NCBI GenBank assembly: GCA_036499395.1
Contig: DASYDW010000129.1
Span: 62,001 to 126,000 of the forward strand
DNA length: 64,000 nt
Reading direction: 5' to 3'
Origin: Pirellulales bacterium
GTDB taxonomy: Bacteria; Planctomycetota; Planctomycetia; Pirellulales; JACPPG01
Below, in pieces: positions 34,924 to 44,621 of this stretch (position 1 is its first letter; the number at the start of each line of letters is the position of its first letter). The position numbers and the translations under genes were made by a program. The notes under the pieces were generated by a model that was not told the DNA's origin, searched no databases, and worked only from the letters and a program-made list of their open reading frames with translations.

Positions 34924-36954
34924 TCACGGCCGTGTCAACTGCCGCTTCCACTCGCGCACTTTGGCCAGATTCTCTTGCGCCTGTGGCGAGTTTGGTTCCA
35001 GGCGCGCCGCCTGCTCGAAACACTCGACCGCCGCGTCCGCGTCGCCCAGTCGCGCATGCACCGCGCCCCGATTGCTCCAAGCCGCTGGGTAGTCGGGACG
35101 CAGCCGCACGGCGTCGGCCAGTTGCTCAACCGCGCCGCGCAGATTCCCCTGTTCCGCCAGCACCTGGCCCAGCCCGTAATGCGATTCGGGGCGTTGCGGA
35201 TCGAGTTCGACGGCGCGAGCAAAGAATTTCTGCGCGTCGCCGGTCGCGCCGCGTTGCGAACAGAGCAGTCCGCTCGCCAGCAGTGCGTCGACATTTTCCG
35301 GTTCGAGTGCCAGGCTGTGTTCGAGTTGCTGGGCCGCCTCGTCCGTGCGATTCTCGCGCAACAGGACCAGTCCCATGCCGACCTCGGGCAGGGCCCAGCC
35401 CGGCGTCAGCCGCGCCGCCTCGCGAAAGTGCGCATACGCATCGGCCAGATCGTCGGGGCCGAAGCCGGCGCGCTCGCCACGGTCCAAGAGCAGCTTCGCA
35501 TAGTTGTATTGGACGCGCGATTTGCCGGGATCGATCTCGATCGCATGCGTCATTGCGTCGAGCGCCTCGGCATAACGTCCTTGTTCTCCCAGTTGCATCC
35601 CCAGGTTCGACCATCCGCCCCAGGAAGCGGGATTCTTGGCCAACGTGTCGCGGTACAGAGTCTCTTCGTCGTGAAAATGCCCTGCTGCCCGAAACGAAAG
35701 AACGCCCAGCGCGATCAATATCGCCCCGGCCGTTACACGAAAGAGATTTCGCGGCACGACCGACGCCGCGTCGGGCGCAAGCCGGACGAATACCGCAGTG
35801 AGCGCGGCCGCCGCCAGGGCGAACAACGCTGGACTGGCGTGATATTGGAAGTGGTCCGCCACGAACGAGAACGTGTGAAAGTAAACGTTCAAGAAACCGA
35901 GCGTCGGCATCAGCACGCCGACGTAGATCAATACCGCCGCCAACGGACCGCGCCCGATTCTCTTTCGCGTTACCCAAAGGATTGCTGGTACGGCCAGCGC
36001 GGCCGCGGGAAACACCCATTGCCACCACACGCGCGGATCCATAGTCCAGCGCGGATAGAAGAACATAGTGGGATACGGCCACAGCAACTTTCCGGCATAA
36101 AACCAAATGGCACGTCCGGCTACCAAAAACCGCTCGGCGAACGACAAGTCGAATTCGCTTCCTTGCGCGCCGACATGATTTTTTTCCAGCCACAACGTCA
36201 CGCTACCGAGCGCGAATGCTAGCGCAAAGTACGGCGCTGTTAAGGCCAGGTCATGACGCGTGAGGCGTCCGCGCCGCCACCACTCGATGACCAGGATCAC
36301 CGCCGGCAACGTGACCACGGCCGTCTTTGAGAGCAGCGCTGCGGCAAACAGCGCCAGCGACGCGGCATACCAGCGACCACGCCCCAAAGTCTTCGCCGAG
36401 CCTGCCGAAACCTCGGTCGGAGCGAATCGCACGTAGCACAATAGCGAGCCCAAGGCGAACGCCATCGACAGCAGGTTACGGCGCTCGGTGATCCAGGCTA
36501 CGGATTCGACCTCGACCGGATGAACGGCAAAGATCGCTGCCGCGAACCAGCTCCCCGGTAGTCGTAACGCCTTCAGGACATGCCACAGCAGAACCGCGTT
36601 CGTCGCGTGGATCAGAACATTGACGACGTGGAAACCGCGCGGATGACGTCCCCACAGACGGGTTTCGATCCAGAACGTCGAATACGTGATCGGGTAGAAC
36701 TGTTGGGCCGCCGTTGGTACGAGCCACATATCGCGCAGGCCGGTCGCCGAGTAAAGCGTCGGATTCGCCGTGACGTTGACGTCGTCATCGGTGATGAAAT
36801 CCGCGTCGAGAACCGGGATATACGTCACGAGCACCAGCAGCACGAGCATCGCAGCGGGCCACGTGCGGCGCCAGGTCGCCCCGCGAGACTGCGGCGCGAT
36901 TACGTGACCGGCTCGCGGCAAGGAACTCTCGGGCTGGGAAGAATCGTGCTTCAT
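34924..36954 (-). CDS. GT-C-type membrane protein with C-terminal TPR repeats
   Basis: The predicted protein has 676 residues, starting at the ATG at 36954 (an earlier GTG at 36969 is possible). The N-terminal half has about ten spans, with an acidic motif after the first (LDADFITDDDVNVTANPTLY). Its later features (HVVNVLIHATNAVLLWHVLK, FAVHPVEVESVAWITERRNLLS) are the hallmark of the TMTC/DUF1736-type O-mannosyltransferase-like family. The C-terminal 250 residues carry tetratricopeptide repeats (AEALDAMTHAIEIDPGKSRVQ, PESHYGLGQVLAEQGNLRGA). It is likely a membrane glycosyltransferase with a protein-binding tail. The aldolase gene ends 28 bases upstream. Confidence 0.8.
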   Translation of the reverse strand: MKHDSSQPESSLPRAGHVIAPQSRGATWRRTWPAAMLVLLVLVTYIPVLDADFITDDDVNVTANPTLYSATGLRDMWLVPTAAQQFYPITYSTFWIETRLWGRHPRGFHVVNVLIHATNAVLLWHVLKALRLPGSWFAAAIFAVHPVEVESVAWITERRNLLSMAFALGSLLCYVRFAPTEVSAGSAKTLGRGRWYAASLALFAAALLSKTAVVTLPAVILVIEWWRRGRLTRHDLALTAPYFALAFALGSVTLWLEKNHVGAQGSEFDLSFAERFLVAGRAIWFYAGKLLWPYPTMFFYPRWTMDPRVWWQWVFPAAALAVPAILWVTRKRIGRGPLAAVLIYVGVLMPTLGFLNVYFHTFSFVADHFQYHASPALFALAAAALTAVFVRLAPDAASVVPRNLFRVTAGAILIALGVLSFRAAGHFHDEETLYRDTLAKNPASWGGWSNLGMQLGEQGRYAEALDAMTHAIEIDPGKSRVQYNYAKLLLDRGERAGFGPDDLADAYAHFREAARLTPGWALPEVGMGLVLLRENRTDEAAQQLEHSLALEPENVDALLASGLLCSQRGATGDAQKFFARAVELDPQRPESHYGLGQVLAEQGNLRGAVEQLADAVRLRPDYPAAWSNRGAVHARLGDADAAVECFEQAARLEPNSPQAQENLAKVREWKRQLTRP

Positions 36955-36982
36955 GGCGCTACAGCGCACGATTGCCGCGTGA

Positions 36983-37762
36983 TTATTTCGAAGTCACGCC
37001 TTTGCGGATGCGTGCCACGGCGTCGGCCGCCGCTTGCTGCAGCAGCAGAAAATCGGCGCCCACTGCAAACCAGGAAACTCCCTTGGCGTGCCAGTCGCAA
37101 TAGATTTCCGGCCGATCCCCCAGCGCCATGCCCACCGGCATGCCGACTTTCGCCGACCGCTCGAGCACGGTATCGATCGCGCGCAGCACGTCGGGGTGAC
37201 GCGGCTCGGCTCGGCGACCTAGTGAAGCCGCCAGGTCTTGCGAGCCGATCACCAGCGTCGTGAGCCCTTCGACGGCCAGGATTTCGTCGATGTTCTGCAC
37301 CGCTTCGATATGCTCGATCTGCACAATCACGATCACCGACTCGTTCGCGGTTTTGCAATAGTCGGGACCGCCCGCAGTACCATAACGTCCCGGCCGGCGC
37401 GGACCATATCCGCGAATACCTTCGGGCGGGTACCGGCATGCTGCTACGGCGCGGCGCGTTTCGTCGGCCGTGCGGACCAGCGGCACAATGATGCCTGCCG
37501 CGCCAGCGTCGAGCACGGGCTTGATCAGTACCGGGTCATTCCAGGCCACACGCACCAGCGGCGTCGTTTCGCTGCCGCGGGTGGCCATGATATGTCCTTG
37601 AATCCCTTCCACCGAGAACGGGCCGTGCTCGGCGTCGATCCATACGAAGTCGAGCACGGTGGTCAGCGCTTCGGTGACCGTGGGATCGGTGAACGTGATG
37701 CACGTTCCCAGACACGGAACAGTCGCTTTGATTTTGCGGCGAAAGTGAACGGCGTTTTCCAT
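36983..37762 (-). CDS. HpcH/HpaI-family aldolase
   Basis: Class II metal-dependent aldolases of this family cleave 2-keto-3-deoxy acids such as 2-dehydro-3-deoxyglucarate. The 259-residue protein has the family signature: WIDAEHGPFS with catalytic His46, DAGAAGIIVPLVRTADE, PPEGIRGYGPRRPGRYG, and the metal ligands Glu150 (VQIEHIEAVQNIDEI) and Asp176 (IGSQDLAASLG). It is full length and cytoplasmic. It lies 85 bases downstream of the duplicated cyclase gene and 28 bases upstream of the TPR/GT-C gene, on the same strand. The exact substrate cannot be told from sequence alone. Confidence 0.9.
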   Translation of the reverse strand: MENAVHFRRKIKATVPCLGTCITFTDPTVTEALTTVLDFVWIDAEHGPFSVEGIQGHIMATRGSETTPLVRVAWNDPVLIKPVLDAGAAGIIVPLVRTADETRRAVAACRYPPEGIRGYGPRRPGRYGTAGGPDYCKTANESVIVIVQIEHIEAVQNIDEILAVEGLTTLVIGSQDLAASLGRRAEPRHPDVLRAIDTVLERSAKVGMPVGMALGDRPEIYCDWHAKGVSWFAVGADFLLLQQAAADAVARIRKGVTSK

Positions 37763-37847
37763 GGATCGTGCTTTATCCTGTGCTGTAAAGAGCAGCGCGC
37801 TTGAAACCAGCGACAGCGCCGAGGAAATGGCTCGTCATGCGCGCGCC

Positions 37848-39572
37848 TTAGAATAAAGCAATCGCGCGTCCCGGCCCACCGTGGCAACCGCGAATTTTGA
37901 TCGGCGCAAACAGAAAGAACGCGCCCGCCGGCATCTTGTCGACCCCGGTCAAGAATTCGACCGCTACCATGTTCTTGGTGCCCAGCGTCCAGTAGGTCGA
38001 CAGCGCCCTCTTCGGATCGACGCCTCCCAGCGAGGGTCCGTCGGTTCCGACGCAGCGAATTCCCTTCGTGGCCAGGTAGGCGATCGCCTCGGGACCCAGG
38101 GCGGGCCACCCTTCGCGTTTGCCGTTCAGCGGGTCGGACAGGCAGGCGTTCCCCTCTGGGAACGACTTGAAATATGTGTCGCTGTAGCCGCTGGTGAAAA
38201 TCACGATCGAGCCCGCCGCCAGCGGACCGTGCAGCTTTTCGTCCTGCTGGATATCCTCGAGGCGAATCTCGGGGGATTCCGGCCAGTTCGAGGCTTCGGT
38301 CGTACCGACGCGATGCTTCACATCGATCGTCCGCGACAGGCCGCAAGTCCACGCCAGCGGAACTTGTTCGGTGGTCATCGTACTCGTGCCACGTGGGCCG
38401 AAACGCTTCTCGTATTCGGCCAGCCAGGGACGTACCTCGGCCGGGTAATCGCGATTGTTAAATCCCGGCGGCGGCAAGGCGTAGCTCGGCGGCACCAGGT
38501 GCGTGCCGACGTGGGCATCCATGACATGCGTTTGATGATAAGTTCCCAGGTTCGGTGCGAATTGCAGCGGTACCTTCAGATAAGGAACGCGATTGCGCCC
38601 TGCGCCGCGCCCCGGCCAGGTAACGGGATACTCGGTCGACAAAAGAACCGACAGATCAACGGCCCGCTTATTCTTTGCCGACTCGATCAACCGCGGCGCC
38701 GCCTCGCCCACGATCGCGATCGCCCGCGCCTCGGCATACGGCCCGTCCGCGTGCTTGGGCGTGAGCAAGCAATAGAACGCGCCGGTGTCGGGCAATTGAT
38801 CGAAGCCGGTGCCGGACTCGGTCCAGACCATGCCGTACTTCAAGCCGGCCAGGTGCGTCGGCTCGGCCAGGTCAGGAATCGGGCCCATGCTGGCGCTATC
38901 CGTGGCCAGCGCCATGACCTTTTTGCTGGCCAGGTATTCCATGCATTCGGGGTCGGGGTCAGGCCACGCCGGAGCGGATCCCTCAACGGGATCGGCGAGA
39001 AAACGTCGGCCCGCCGGCAGCGGCTGGTAAAACTTGTCCGAGTAATCGCTGCGAAACAGGACCACGTCCCCAAAGCCCAGCGAGCGATGCTCGCGCTCCC
39101 AGGCGATGACGCGGTTCTTTTTCACAAGCGGGCTTTGCCCTTCGGGCGCCGTATCAAATAGCCCCCGGCAATCGATCACACACGCTTCGCCGCCGAATTG
39201 CCAGGCTGGTACCTTGTCAGTGAAGATCCGGCCCGCCGGGCCCGCGTTCGGCAGGTTCGTGTCGGGGTGCGGAATCGAATGCGGAGGCACGTCGAACTGC
39301 GTGCCGGTATTCCCGTCGATCATCAGGATTTCGCCGTTGTACGCGCTTATCGGACCGATCCGCAGATAACCGTTCATTGAGAACGGAGGAAACCCCGGAG
39401 CCGGCCAAGTGCATGGATACTCAGGCGCCACCAACAGAGACAAATCGAGCGCGCGCGAGTCGACCTCGCGATCGGCTGCCGCAGCGGACAGCGGCGAAAG
39501 CCACCCCAAAAATGTCAAAATCAGCAGGACTCTGCCCCACCAGAACCCCGCATAAGACCTGCGATCGCTCAC
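37848..39572 (-). CDS. secreted duplicated cyclase-family (PF04199-type) protein with split metal ligands
   Basis: The predicted protein has 574 residues and starts at a GTG at 39572 with GGGAG 8 bases upstream; a signal peptide follows (WWGRVLLILTFLGWLSPLS). The protein consists of two copies of the metal-dependent cyclase/kynurenine formamidase fold. Copy one has NTGTQFDVPPH where HxGTHxDxPxH is expected, so it keeps the Asp and last His but loses two His. Copy two has HVGTHLVPPSY, so it keeps those two His but loses the Asp and last His. Later ligands are present in copy one (THLAGLKYGMVWTESG). It is upstream of an aldolase gene on the same strand. The substrate is unknown. Confidence 0.85.
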   Translation of the reverse strand: MSDRRSYAGFWWGRVLLILTFLGWLSPLSAAAADREVDSRALDLSLLVAPEYPCTWPAPGFPPFSMNGYLRIGPISAYNGEILMIDGNTGTQFDVPPHSIPHPDTNLPNAGPAGRIFTDKVPAWQFGGEACVIDCRGLFDTAPEGQSPLVKKNRVIAWEREHRSLGFGDVVLFRSDYSDKFYQPLPAGRRFLADPVEGSAPAWPDPDPECMEYLASKKVMALATDSASMGPIPDLAEPTHLAGLKYGMVWTESGTGFDQLPDTGAFYCLLTPKHADGPYAEARAIAIVGEAAPRLIESAKNKRAVDLSVLLSTEYPVTWPGRGAGRNRVPYLKVPLQFAPNLGTYHQTHVMDAHVGTHLVPPSYALPPPGFNNRDYPAEVRPWLAEYEKRFGPRGTSTMTTEQVPLAWTCGLSRTIDVKHRVGTTEASNWPESPEIRLEDIQQDEKLHGPLAAGSIVIFTSGYSDTYFKSFPEGNACLSDPLNGKREGWPALGPEAIAYLATKGIRCVGTDGPSLGGVDPKRALSTYWTLGTKNMVAVEFLTGVDKMPAGAFFLFAPIKIRGCHGGPGRAIALF

Positions 39573-40001
39573 GGCCAATGCTCCCAGATGCAAACGACGA
39601 TGTGTGCCAATCGTAACTGGCACGTTTCGGGTCGCAACCCTGGCGCAACCCGGCACTATCAAATTGACCGAACGGCGTGGTTGATTGACGCGTAAATGCA
39701 GACTAAGCACGGCAGATTCACCAAACTTACACAAATCGGCGGGGCTGGCGACGCGCGCTCGACGCCTCGAATAGGGCGATAAATAGGTCGCTTACGGCCA
39801 ACGACGCGATTGCATTTGCGCCGCAATTCTGCCGATTCTTTGAGCGCTCCGCGTTCACGTCGCGCGCCGATCGAAAGCTTGTGAATGCCGCCAACCCGTC
39901 TCTCCTTCTAACATGCAGACGGCACGACCCCCTCACCTTAATGGTACACTTCGGCAGCGGCGTTTGTTTGGCAGCGGCGACATTCAACGTTTAATAAGAT
40001 A
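39573..40001. other. divergent intergenic region
   Basis: This 429-bp gap separates the leftward cyclase gene and the rightward DUF1254/DUF1214 gene. The cyclase frame continues upstream to 39734, but the ribosome binding site favours 39572. Several TTTAAT/TTAATAAG-type AT-rich bases lie just before 40002. Short frames at 39727-39987 and 39938-40129 look like chance. No RNA or repeat was seen. Confidence 0.3.
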
Positions 40002-41034
40002 ATGCGAACGACAACGAGTATCCTGACGACCGTGCTCTTCTTTCCAGGATCGTGGCTGCCGGCTTCCTCGGCCGACGAAGCCCCGCAGCGGGTAAACGTC
40101 GATAACTTCCGCCGCGCAGAGACAGACAATTACTTCGCCCGGTTCGCTAAAGATGGTGGCTTCGGCCGTCTCGCACACGAGCGCGCTCTAGCGGATATCG
40201 ATCATCAAGCTGTGATCCGCCTGAACCGCGACACGCTCTATTCCTTCGGTGTGTTCGACCTGGACGCCGGGCCGATCACAATTACCCTGCCTGACACCGG
40301 CAAACGGTTCATGTCGTTGCAGGTCATCAGCGAAGACCACTACGCCGTAGATGTGTTCTACGCACCAGGCACACATACTGTCACAAAAGAAAATGTCGGC
40401 ACTCGGTACGTTTGCCTGGCGGTCCGTACCTTCGTTGACCCCAACAATCCGGACGACCTGCAGGCCGCGCACAAACTGCAGGATGCAATCAAGGTCGCGC
40501 AGCAAGGCGCGGGGAAGCTTGTCTTACCTGACTGGGATCAGGCGTCGCTTTAAGAAGATCCGCGAGGCGCTGCTTAATCTGACGACCGCCAATGGCGGGA
40601 TCGATTCGGCACGAATGTTCGGCCGCAAGGACCAGGTTGATCCGGTTCAGCACCTGCTGGGCACGGCAGCAGGCTGGGGCGGTAACCCGCGGACCGCCGC
40701 TCTTTATGCCGGCGCCGCGCCTGAAAAGAATGATGGGCAGACCCCATACGTACTCGCGATCAAGAATGTGCCGGTCGACGGATTCTGGTCCGTTAGCGTC
40801 TATAACAAGGACGGCTACTTCGAAAAAAACGCTCAGAACGCCTACACGGTGAACAATATCACCGGCTCGCCCGATGCAGATGGCGCTGTGACAATCCATT
40901 TCGGCGGGAACGAAAACGCCAAGAACTTTCTGCCCGTCACGCCAGGCTGGAACTACCTGCTGCGGTTTTACCGCCCGCGCCAGGCTCTACTGGACGGCGC
41001 TTGGCAACCGCCAGTCGCCCAACCGGCAAAGTAA
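40002..41034 (+). pseudogene. DUF1254-DUF1214 protein interrupted by a one-base insertion
   Basis: Two frames together encode one protein of about 343 residues. The first (40002-40553) has a signal peptide (ILTTVLFFPGSWLPASS) and the DUF1254 pattern (VIRLNRDTLYSFGVFDLDAG). The second, in the next frame, continues at once with KKIREALLNLTTANGG and carries the DUF1214 end (VDGFWSVSVYNKDGYFEKN, NYLLRFYRPRQALLDG). The junction reads GCGTCGCTTTAAGAAGATC: removing one T at 40549-40551 turns the TAA stop into CTT AAG AAG and restores the frame. The rest is intact, so this is either a very recent mutation, a programmed shift or a sequencing error. Confidence 0.75.
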
Positions 41035-41547
41035 CCTTTCAATTCTCTCTCATCGTCCCGCTTCCGCCTGGCGATGCCACGGCAGCTACGCGCTTCCGAC
41101 CTTTGAGCATTAGCTCACATGCTTGAACTTCGATGCGGTGGCTTGGCGCTTGGGTCCCCGCGAGGCGCCGCCAGTCCCCTCCACAATGCTGTGTAGAGAA
41201 TTCCTGACAGTTAAGACGAAAAAAAGAAATCTGCCACCCGTTCCGGCTCGTATTTGCCTTTGTCCAAGTGCCCTCATGGGCATGCGGGCGTGGGGGGGAA
41301 TGTCTTGCCGGACCGGCCGCGACGCTCCTCAGCGAATCGGACCCAAGTCGAAGACTAGTAATCTTTTGATACACACCGCAGGGCGCGATTTTTGATCCCG
41401 TGTGGCCCCTTCGGGAGCCCGCGGAGCTGAGTCCACGCGATACCGGTCGGCGAGACGTTCGCCGGCCACCATTAGCTTTCAACGACAGATTTCGAACGAC
41501 TTTCAGGGCAGAACTTCTCGTCCTGGGCTATCACGAAGGAGCCGCAA
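41035..41547. other. intergenic region
   Basis: This 513-bp gap separates the DUF1254 gene and the PEP-CTERM gene. An antisense frame at 41039-41482 (147 codons) is Arg/Ser/Gly-rich, has no clear ribosome binding site, and is probably not a gene. AAGGAG lies just before the next start at 41548. No hairpin terminator, repeat or tRNA was found. Confidence 0.3.
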
Positions 41548-42249
41548 ATGAGCAGGACATGTAAGGCGACAATCTTGTGCCTATGCTTGGCACTTTGCGC
41601 CGGCCGATCTCAGGCCGGGCCAATTCCCGGGTCGCCAAGCCCGGTCCCCTCCGCAGGGGAATCTATTCTGACCAGCAGCTTTACGGTCGGCAGCAGCGTC
41701 AACATCGACTGGGAAGTCATTCCCACCACCGGCACCGCCTTTTCGCCCGGTCTGTACGCCTACCTGTATCAGATCGAAAACACGTCCCTCTCGGGCGTCG
41801 ACATCTACAGCGTCAGCCTGCCCAATGCCGGCTCGTTTAATAGCATCGTCTCGGCCGGTGTGCTCGGCGGTGACAATCTCGACACCTTGACCGCGAATCA
41901 TCCGGCGCATGACGCTGCGACGTTTCCAATCCTGGCCACCGAGCAAGAAGGCTTCGCCCTGCAAGGCTTGACGAGCGTCAACACGAGCCTCGATCCGAAC
42001 GACGACACCGTGACCTGGACCTTCAATCCTTTGGCGGCAGGCTCGCAGTCGACCACGCTCTATTTCCTGTCGACGGAGCCGCCGACCTACGGCAACGCCA
42101 CGTCGCAGGATCATATTCCTCCCTCGCCGTGGACCAGCCTTGGCCCTGGTGCCCAGCCAGTTCCAGTCCCCGTTCCCGAACCTGCGTCGATCGTTTTCCT
42201 GGCGCTCGGGTTCGTCGGGTTCGCCGCCTGGCGACGCGTGAAGAATTAA
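41548..42249 (+). CDS. PEP-CTERM-anchored secreted protein
   Basis: The predicted protein has 233 residues and starts at an ATG with AAGGAG 6 bases upstream. A signal peptide (ILCLCLALCAGRSQA) precedes a domain of beta-strands with many Ser and Thr (SGVDIYSVSLPNAGSFN, SLDPNDDTVTWTFNPLA). The C-terminus is the sorting signal: VPEPASIVFLALGFVGFAAW followed by RRVKN. This is the PEP-CTERM tripartite tail recognised by an exosortase, so the protein should be processed and exported to the cell surface or matrix. No exosortase gene is in the window. A strong terminator follows. Confidence 0.9.
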   Translation: MSRTCKATILCLCLALCAGRSQAGPIPGSPSPVPSAGESILTSSFTVGSSVNIDWEVIPTTGTAFSPGLYAYLYQIENTSLSGVDIYSVSLPNAGSFNSIVSAGVLGGDNLDTLTANHPAHDAATFPILATEQEGFALQGLTSVNTSLDPNDDTVTWTFNPLAAGSQSTTLYFLSTEPPTYGNATSQDHIPPSPWTSLGPGAQPVPVPVPEPASIVFLALGFVGFAAWRRVKN

Positions 42250-42287
42250 TCCGGACAGAACCGCTTCCCTGCTGTTCGGGCAAGGAC

Positions 42288-42322
42288 GAGCCGCTTGATT
42301 CCCTCAAGCGGCTCGTTTTTTG
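42288..42322 (+). terminator. intrinsic terminator after the PEP-CTERM gene
   Basis: A perfect 12-bp stem (CGAGCCGCTTGA, loop TTCCC, TCAAGCGGCTCG) is followed directly by six T. It lies 38 bases downstream of the stop at 42249. This is the clearest Rho-independent terminator in the window. Confidence 0.9.
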
Positions 42323-42438
42323 CGATTGCGCGCCACTTCTCCTGCCAGGCGAGCGCCTCGATGTCGCTGTCTTCACGCCGCGACGGGTGCTAAGGTGAAG
42401 TGTGAGCCGTTGGGCGTTACTGGCTGTGGGGGGGAGCC

Positions 42439-44487
42439 ATGCTCTTGCAATTTTCCATCTTTCGGGGAACGTTCCCGCTCGCCGTCGCGCTCGCGATGGA
42501 CTTGATCGGTCCCGTGGCATCGCGCGCTCAGCCCGCCGCGGCGCCCCCTCCTTCCTTGCGTGACACACTACGCGGGGAGGTGTTCGACGAACACGGCAAA
42601 CCAATGGCCGGCGTCATCGTCTCGAATAATCACGCCCGGCTCTGGGGCCAGCCGGTAAACACCCTCACCGACGCGACGGGCAACTTCCGGCTGAACGGCC
42701 GGCCGGGATATTGGCGCAGCGGAACGCTGATCGCCACCACTCCCAACCACGAACATCAGTCGTATGTGAAAGTTCACGAAGAGCATGCGCTGCCGCGCCG
42801 ACTGGAAATCATGCTCAAGCCGCCGCGAAAGACCTTCGTCACGGTCGTCGATGGCGCGGGCAAGCCCGTCTCCGGCGCAACGGTAGAAGTCATCGGTGAC
42901 TACTCGTCCGTGGCCGTCAGCGCAACCGACGGCGCCGGCCGCGCCGAGTTGTGGTTTCCGGCCGATGTGAAAATCGATTGGGTTCTGGCGTTCAAAGACG
43001 ACGTCGGATTCGATTATCACGAAAACTACAAGGCGTTTCCCACGAACGACCGCGGACCGCTCGCCGAGGATATTCGTCTGACGCTCGACGGCGCGCGACC
43101 GGACGTCGTTGCCGAAGCCGAGACGCCCGACGGCAAGCCGCTGGCCGGAATCGGCGTCCTGCTGTGGACGGTCAAGAAGCCCGGCAAGCTGTCGTACGCG
43201 AACATCGGAGGAAGTCTCTCGACGCGCCGCCTAACCGACGCTGACGGACGTGCCCACTTTGCATTTCTGCCAAGACTGATGGCCGAAGGCGTGTCGTTCT
43301 TGGTTCATTCGGACGATTATCACGCCACCGAATCACTGCACATTCCGACAGGCGATGCAGGTCCGCTGCACATCACGCTCAAGCCCAACGTCACGATCCG
43401 CGGCCAATTGACCTTTGCCGACGGTTCGCCGGCGCCGCAGATTCTGCTGCAAGCTGAAGGGAACGGCTCGCCCCATTATTTCCGCGGCTTCGCCCGCTCG
43501 GATGAAGAAGGGAATTACGCGTTCAGCGTCTATGCGGATCAGACGTACGCGGTCAACGTGCTGGACGACGATTGGGCCGCCCGCAGCCACACCGGCGAAC
43601 AGGTGCAGCTAGGGGACCAGCCGCACGTGGTGAATTTCCAACTCGTTCCGGGAACTCTCATCGAGGGAAATCTGACTATCGGACCCGACCACGCTCCGGC
43701 CGTCGGAGAAACTGCCACCCTGCTGCAAGAGCCGCAGTTCGTTCGCTGGTCGAACGCCGACGAGCAGGGGTATTATCGCTTTCGCGTCGGGCCGGGGAAT
43801 TACAAGCTTCGCTTTCCCTCTGGCATGACGCCGGCGCAGCTCGACGTCAAAGTTAACGACCAAGCGTCGATCGTGAACGACGCCCACGCCGAGCGCAAAG
43901 CGCGCGACCAGTTACAAGGAACCGTGCGCGCGGGGGAAGATAACGCGCCGGTAGCCGACGTGGTCGTCTCGGGCGAATCAGTTGAACACAACGGTCATGC
44001 CGGATTTCACGCCGTCACCGATGCCGAAGGGCATTTTCAAACCGAACGCTGGACCGATGTGATGTTCGCCATTGCACGCGACGTTGCGGGAAATCGGGCC
44101 GACACGGCGCTACTGGTCGAGGATGACAAGACTTGCAACTTCAAGCTCGCCCCCGCGGCCACGCTCGTGGGTCGCGCCGTCGACGAGACCGGCCAACCCC
44201 TGGCGCAGGCCCGCGTGTTTTGCGCGATCTCGATGCCGGACGATTGGCAACTGCCTGGCGACGAGCCTGGAAAGCCGCACAACAATCGCAAGGTCACCCT
44301 GCAGCTCGCCGCCAACGCCGACGGCACATTCAAAGTTCCCGCGGTCCCGCTGGGCGTCAAAGCCGAGTTGTACGTCGACTCGCAGAAAGGGAATTCGGGA
44401 TCGAAGGATTTCCGTGCGAAAGAGCCAGGTGAATTCGTGGCCGGCGACATCGCGATCAAAGGGAAAGACCCGGCCGCGCCGCGCTGA
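42439..44487 (+). CDS. secreted protein with carboxypeptidase-regulatory-like repeats
   Basis: The predicted protein has 682 residues and starts at an ATG with GGGGGAG close upstream. After an N-terminal signal-type segment it consists of five or six units of a carboxypeptidase-regulatory-like beta-sandwich. Examples are LRGEVFDEHGKPMAGVIVSN, VTVVDGAGKPVSGATVEVIG, TIRGQLTFADGSPAPQILLQ and LVGRAVDETGQPLAQARVFC. Each has the GKP(V)xGAxV turn. These domains usually bind or present surface proteins or sugars. The same domain type occurs in the BlaR1 fusion gene 134 bp away in convergent orientation, suggesting related duplication. No catalytic domain is present. Confidence 0.8.
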   Translation: MLLQFSIFRGTFPLAVALAMDLIGPVASRAQPAAAPPPSLRDTLRGEVFDEHGKPMAGVIVSNNHARLWGQPVNTLTDATGNFRLNGRPGYWRSGTLIATTPNHEHQSYVKVHEEHALPRRLEIMLKPPRKTFVTVVDGAGKPVSGATVEVIGDYSSVAVSATDGAGRAELWFPADVKIDWVLAFKDDVGFDYHENYKAFPTNDRGPLAEDIRLTLDGARPDVVAEAETPDGKPLAGIGVLLWTVKKPGKLSYANIGGSLSTRRLTDADGRAHFAFLPRLMAEGVSFLVHSDDYHATESLHIPTGDAGPLHITLKPNVTIRGQLTFADGSPAPQILLQAEGNGSPHYFRGFARSDEEGNYAFSVYADQTYAVNVLDDDWAARSHTGEQVQLGDQPHVVNFQLVPGTLIEGNLTIGPDHAPAVGETATLLQEPQFVRWSNADEQGYYRFRVGPGNYKLRFPSGMTPAQLDVKVNDQASIVNDAHAERKARDQLQGTVRAGEDNAPVADVVVSGESVEHNGHAGFHAVTDAEGHFQTERWTDVMFAIARDVAGNRADTALLVEDDKTCNFKLAPAATLVGRAVDETGQPLAQARVFCAISMPDDWQLPGDEPGKPHNNRKVTLQLAANADGTFKVPAVPLGVKAELYVDSQKGNSGSKDFRAKEPGEFVAGDIAIKGKDPAAPR

Positions 44488-44621
44488 GTCACGTTTCTCA
44501 ATTCGACAAATCGCGCCGCGTCTTCGAACATCGGCTCTCAGGCCGCTCGTTTTTTCTGCTTGCCGGAGACGATCAGAGATCAATTTGGTCGGATCTTATT
44601 GCGTGAAGGCTGCAACTGCTT

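Noticed and set aside
34975..36222. Long plus-strand frame opposite the TPR/GT-C gene
   Set aside because: Arg/Gln-rich shadow of the true leftward gene, whose membrane spans and TPR repeats are clear.
40351..41034. Separate gene for the DUF1214 half
   Set aside because: It overlaps the first frame, and removal of one T joins both into the usual DUF1254-DUF1214 protein. Treated as one broken gene.
41039..41482. 147-codon antisense frame before the PEP-CTERM gene
   Set aside because: Arg/Ser/Gly-rich composition, no recognisable domain or start signal.
44553..44570. Short hairpin followed by T-run after the regulatory-like repeat gene
   Set aside because: Only four base pairs are clear (CGGC/GCCG), so it is too weak to list as a terminator.
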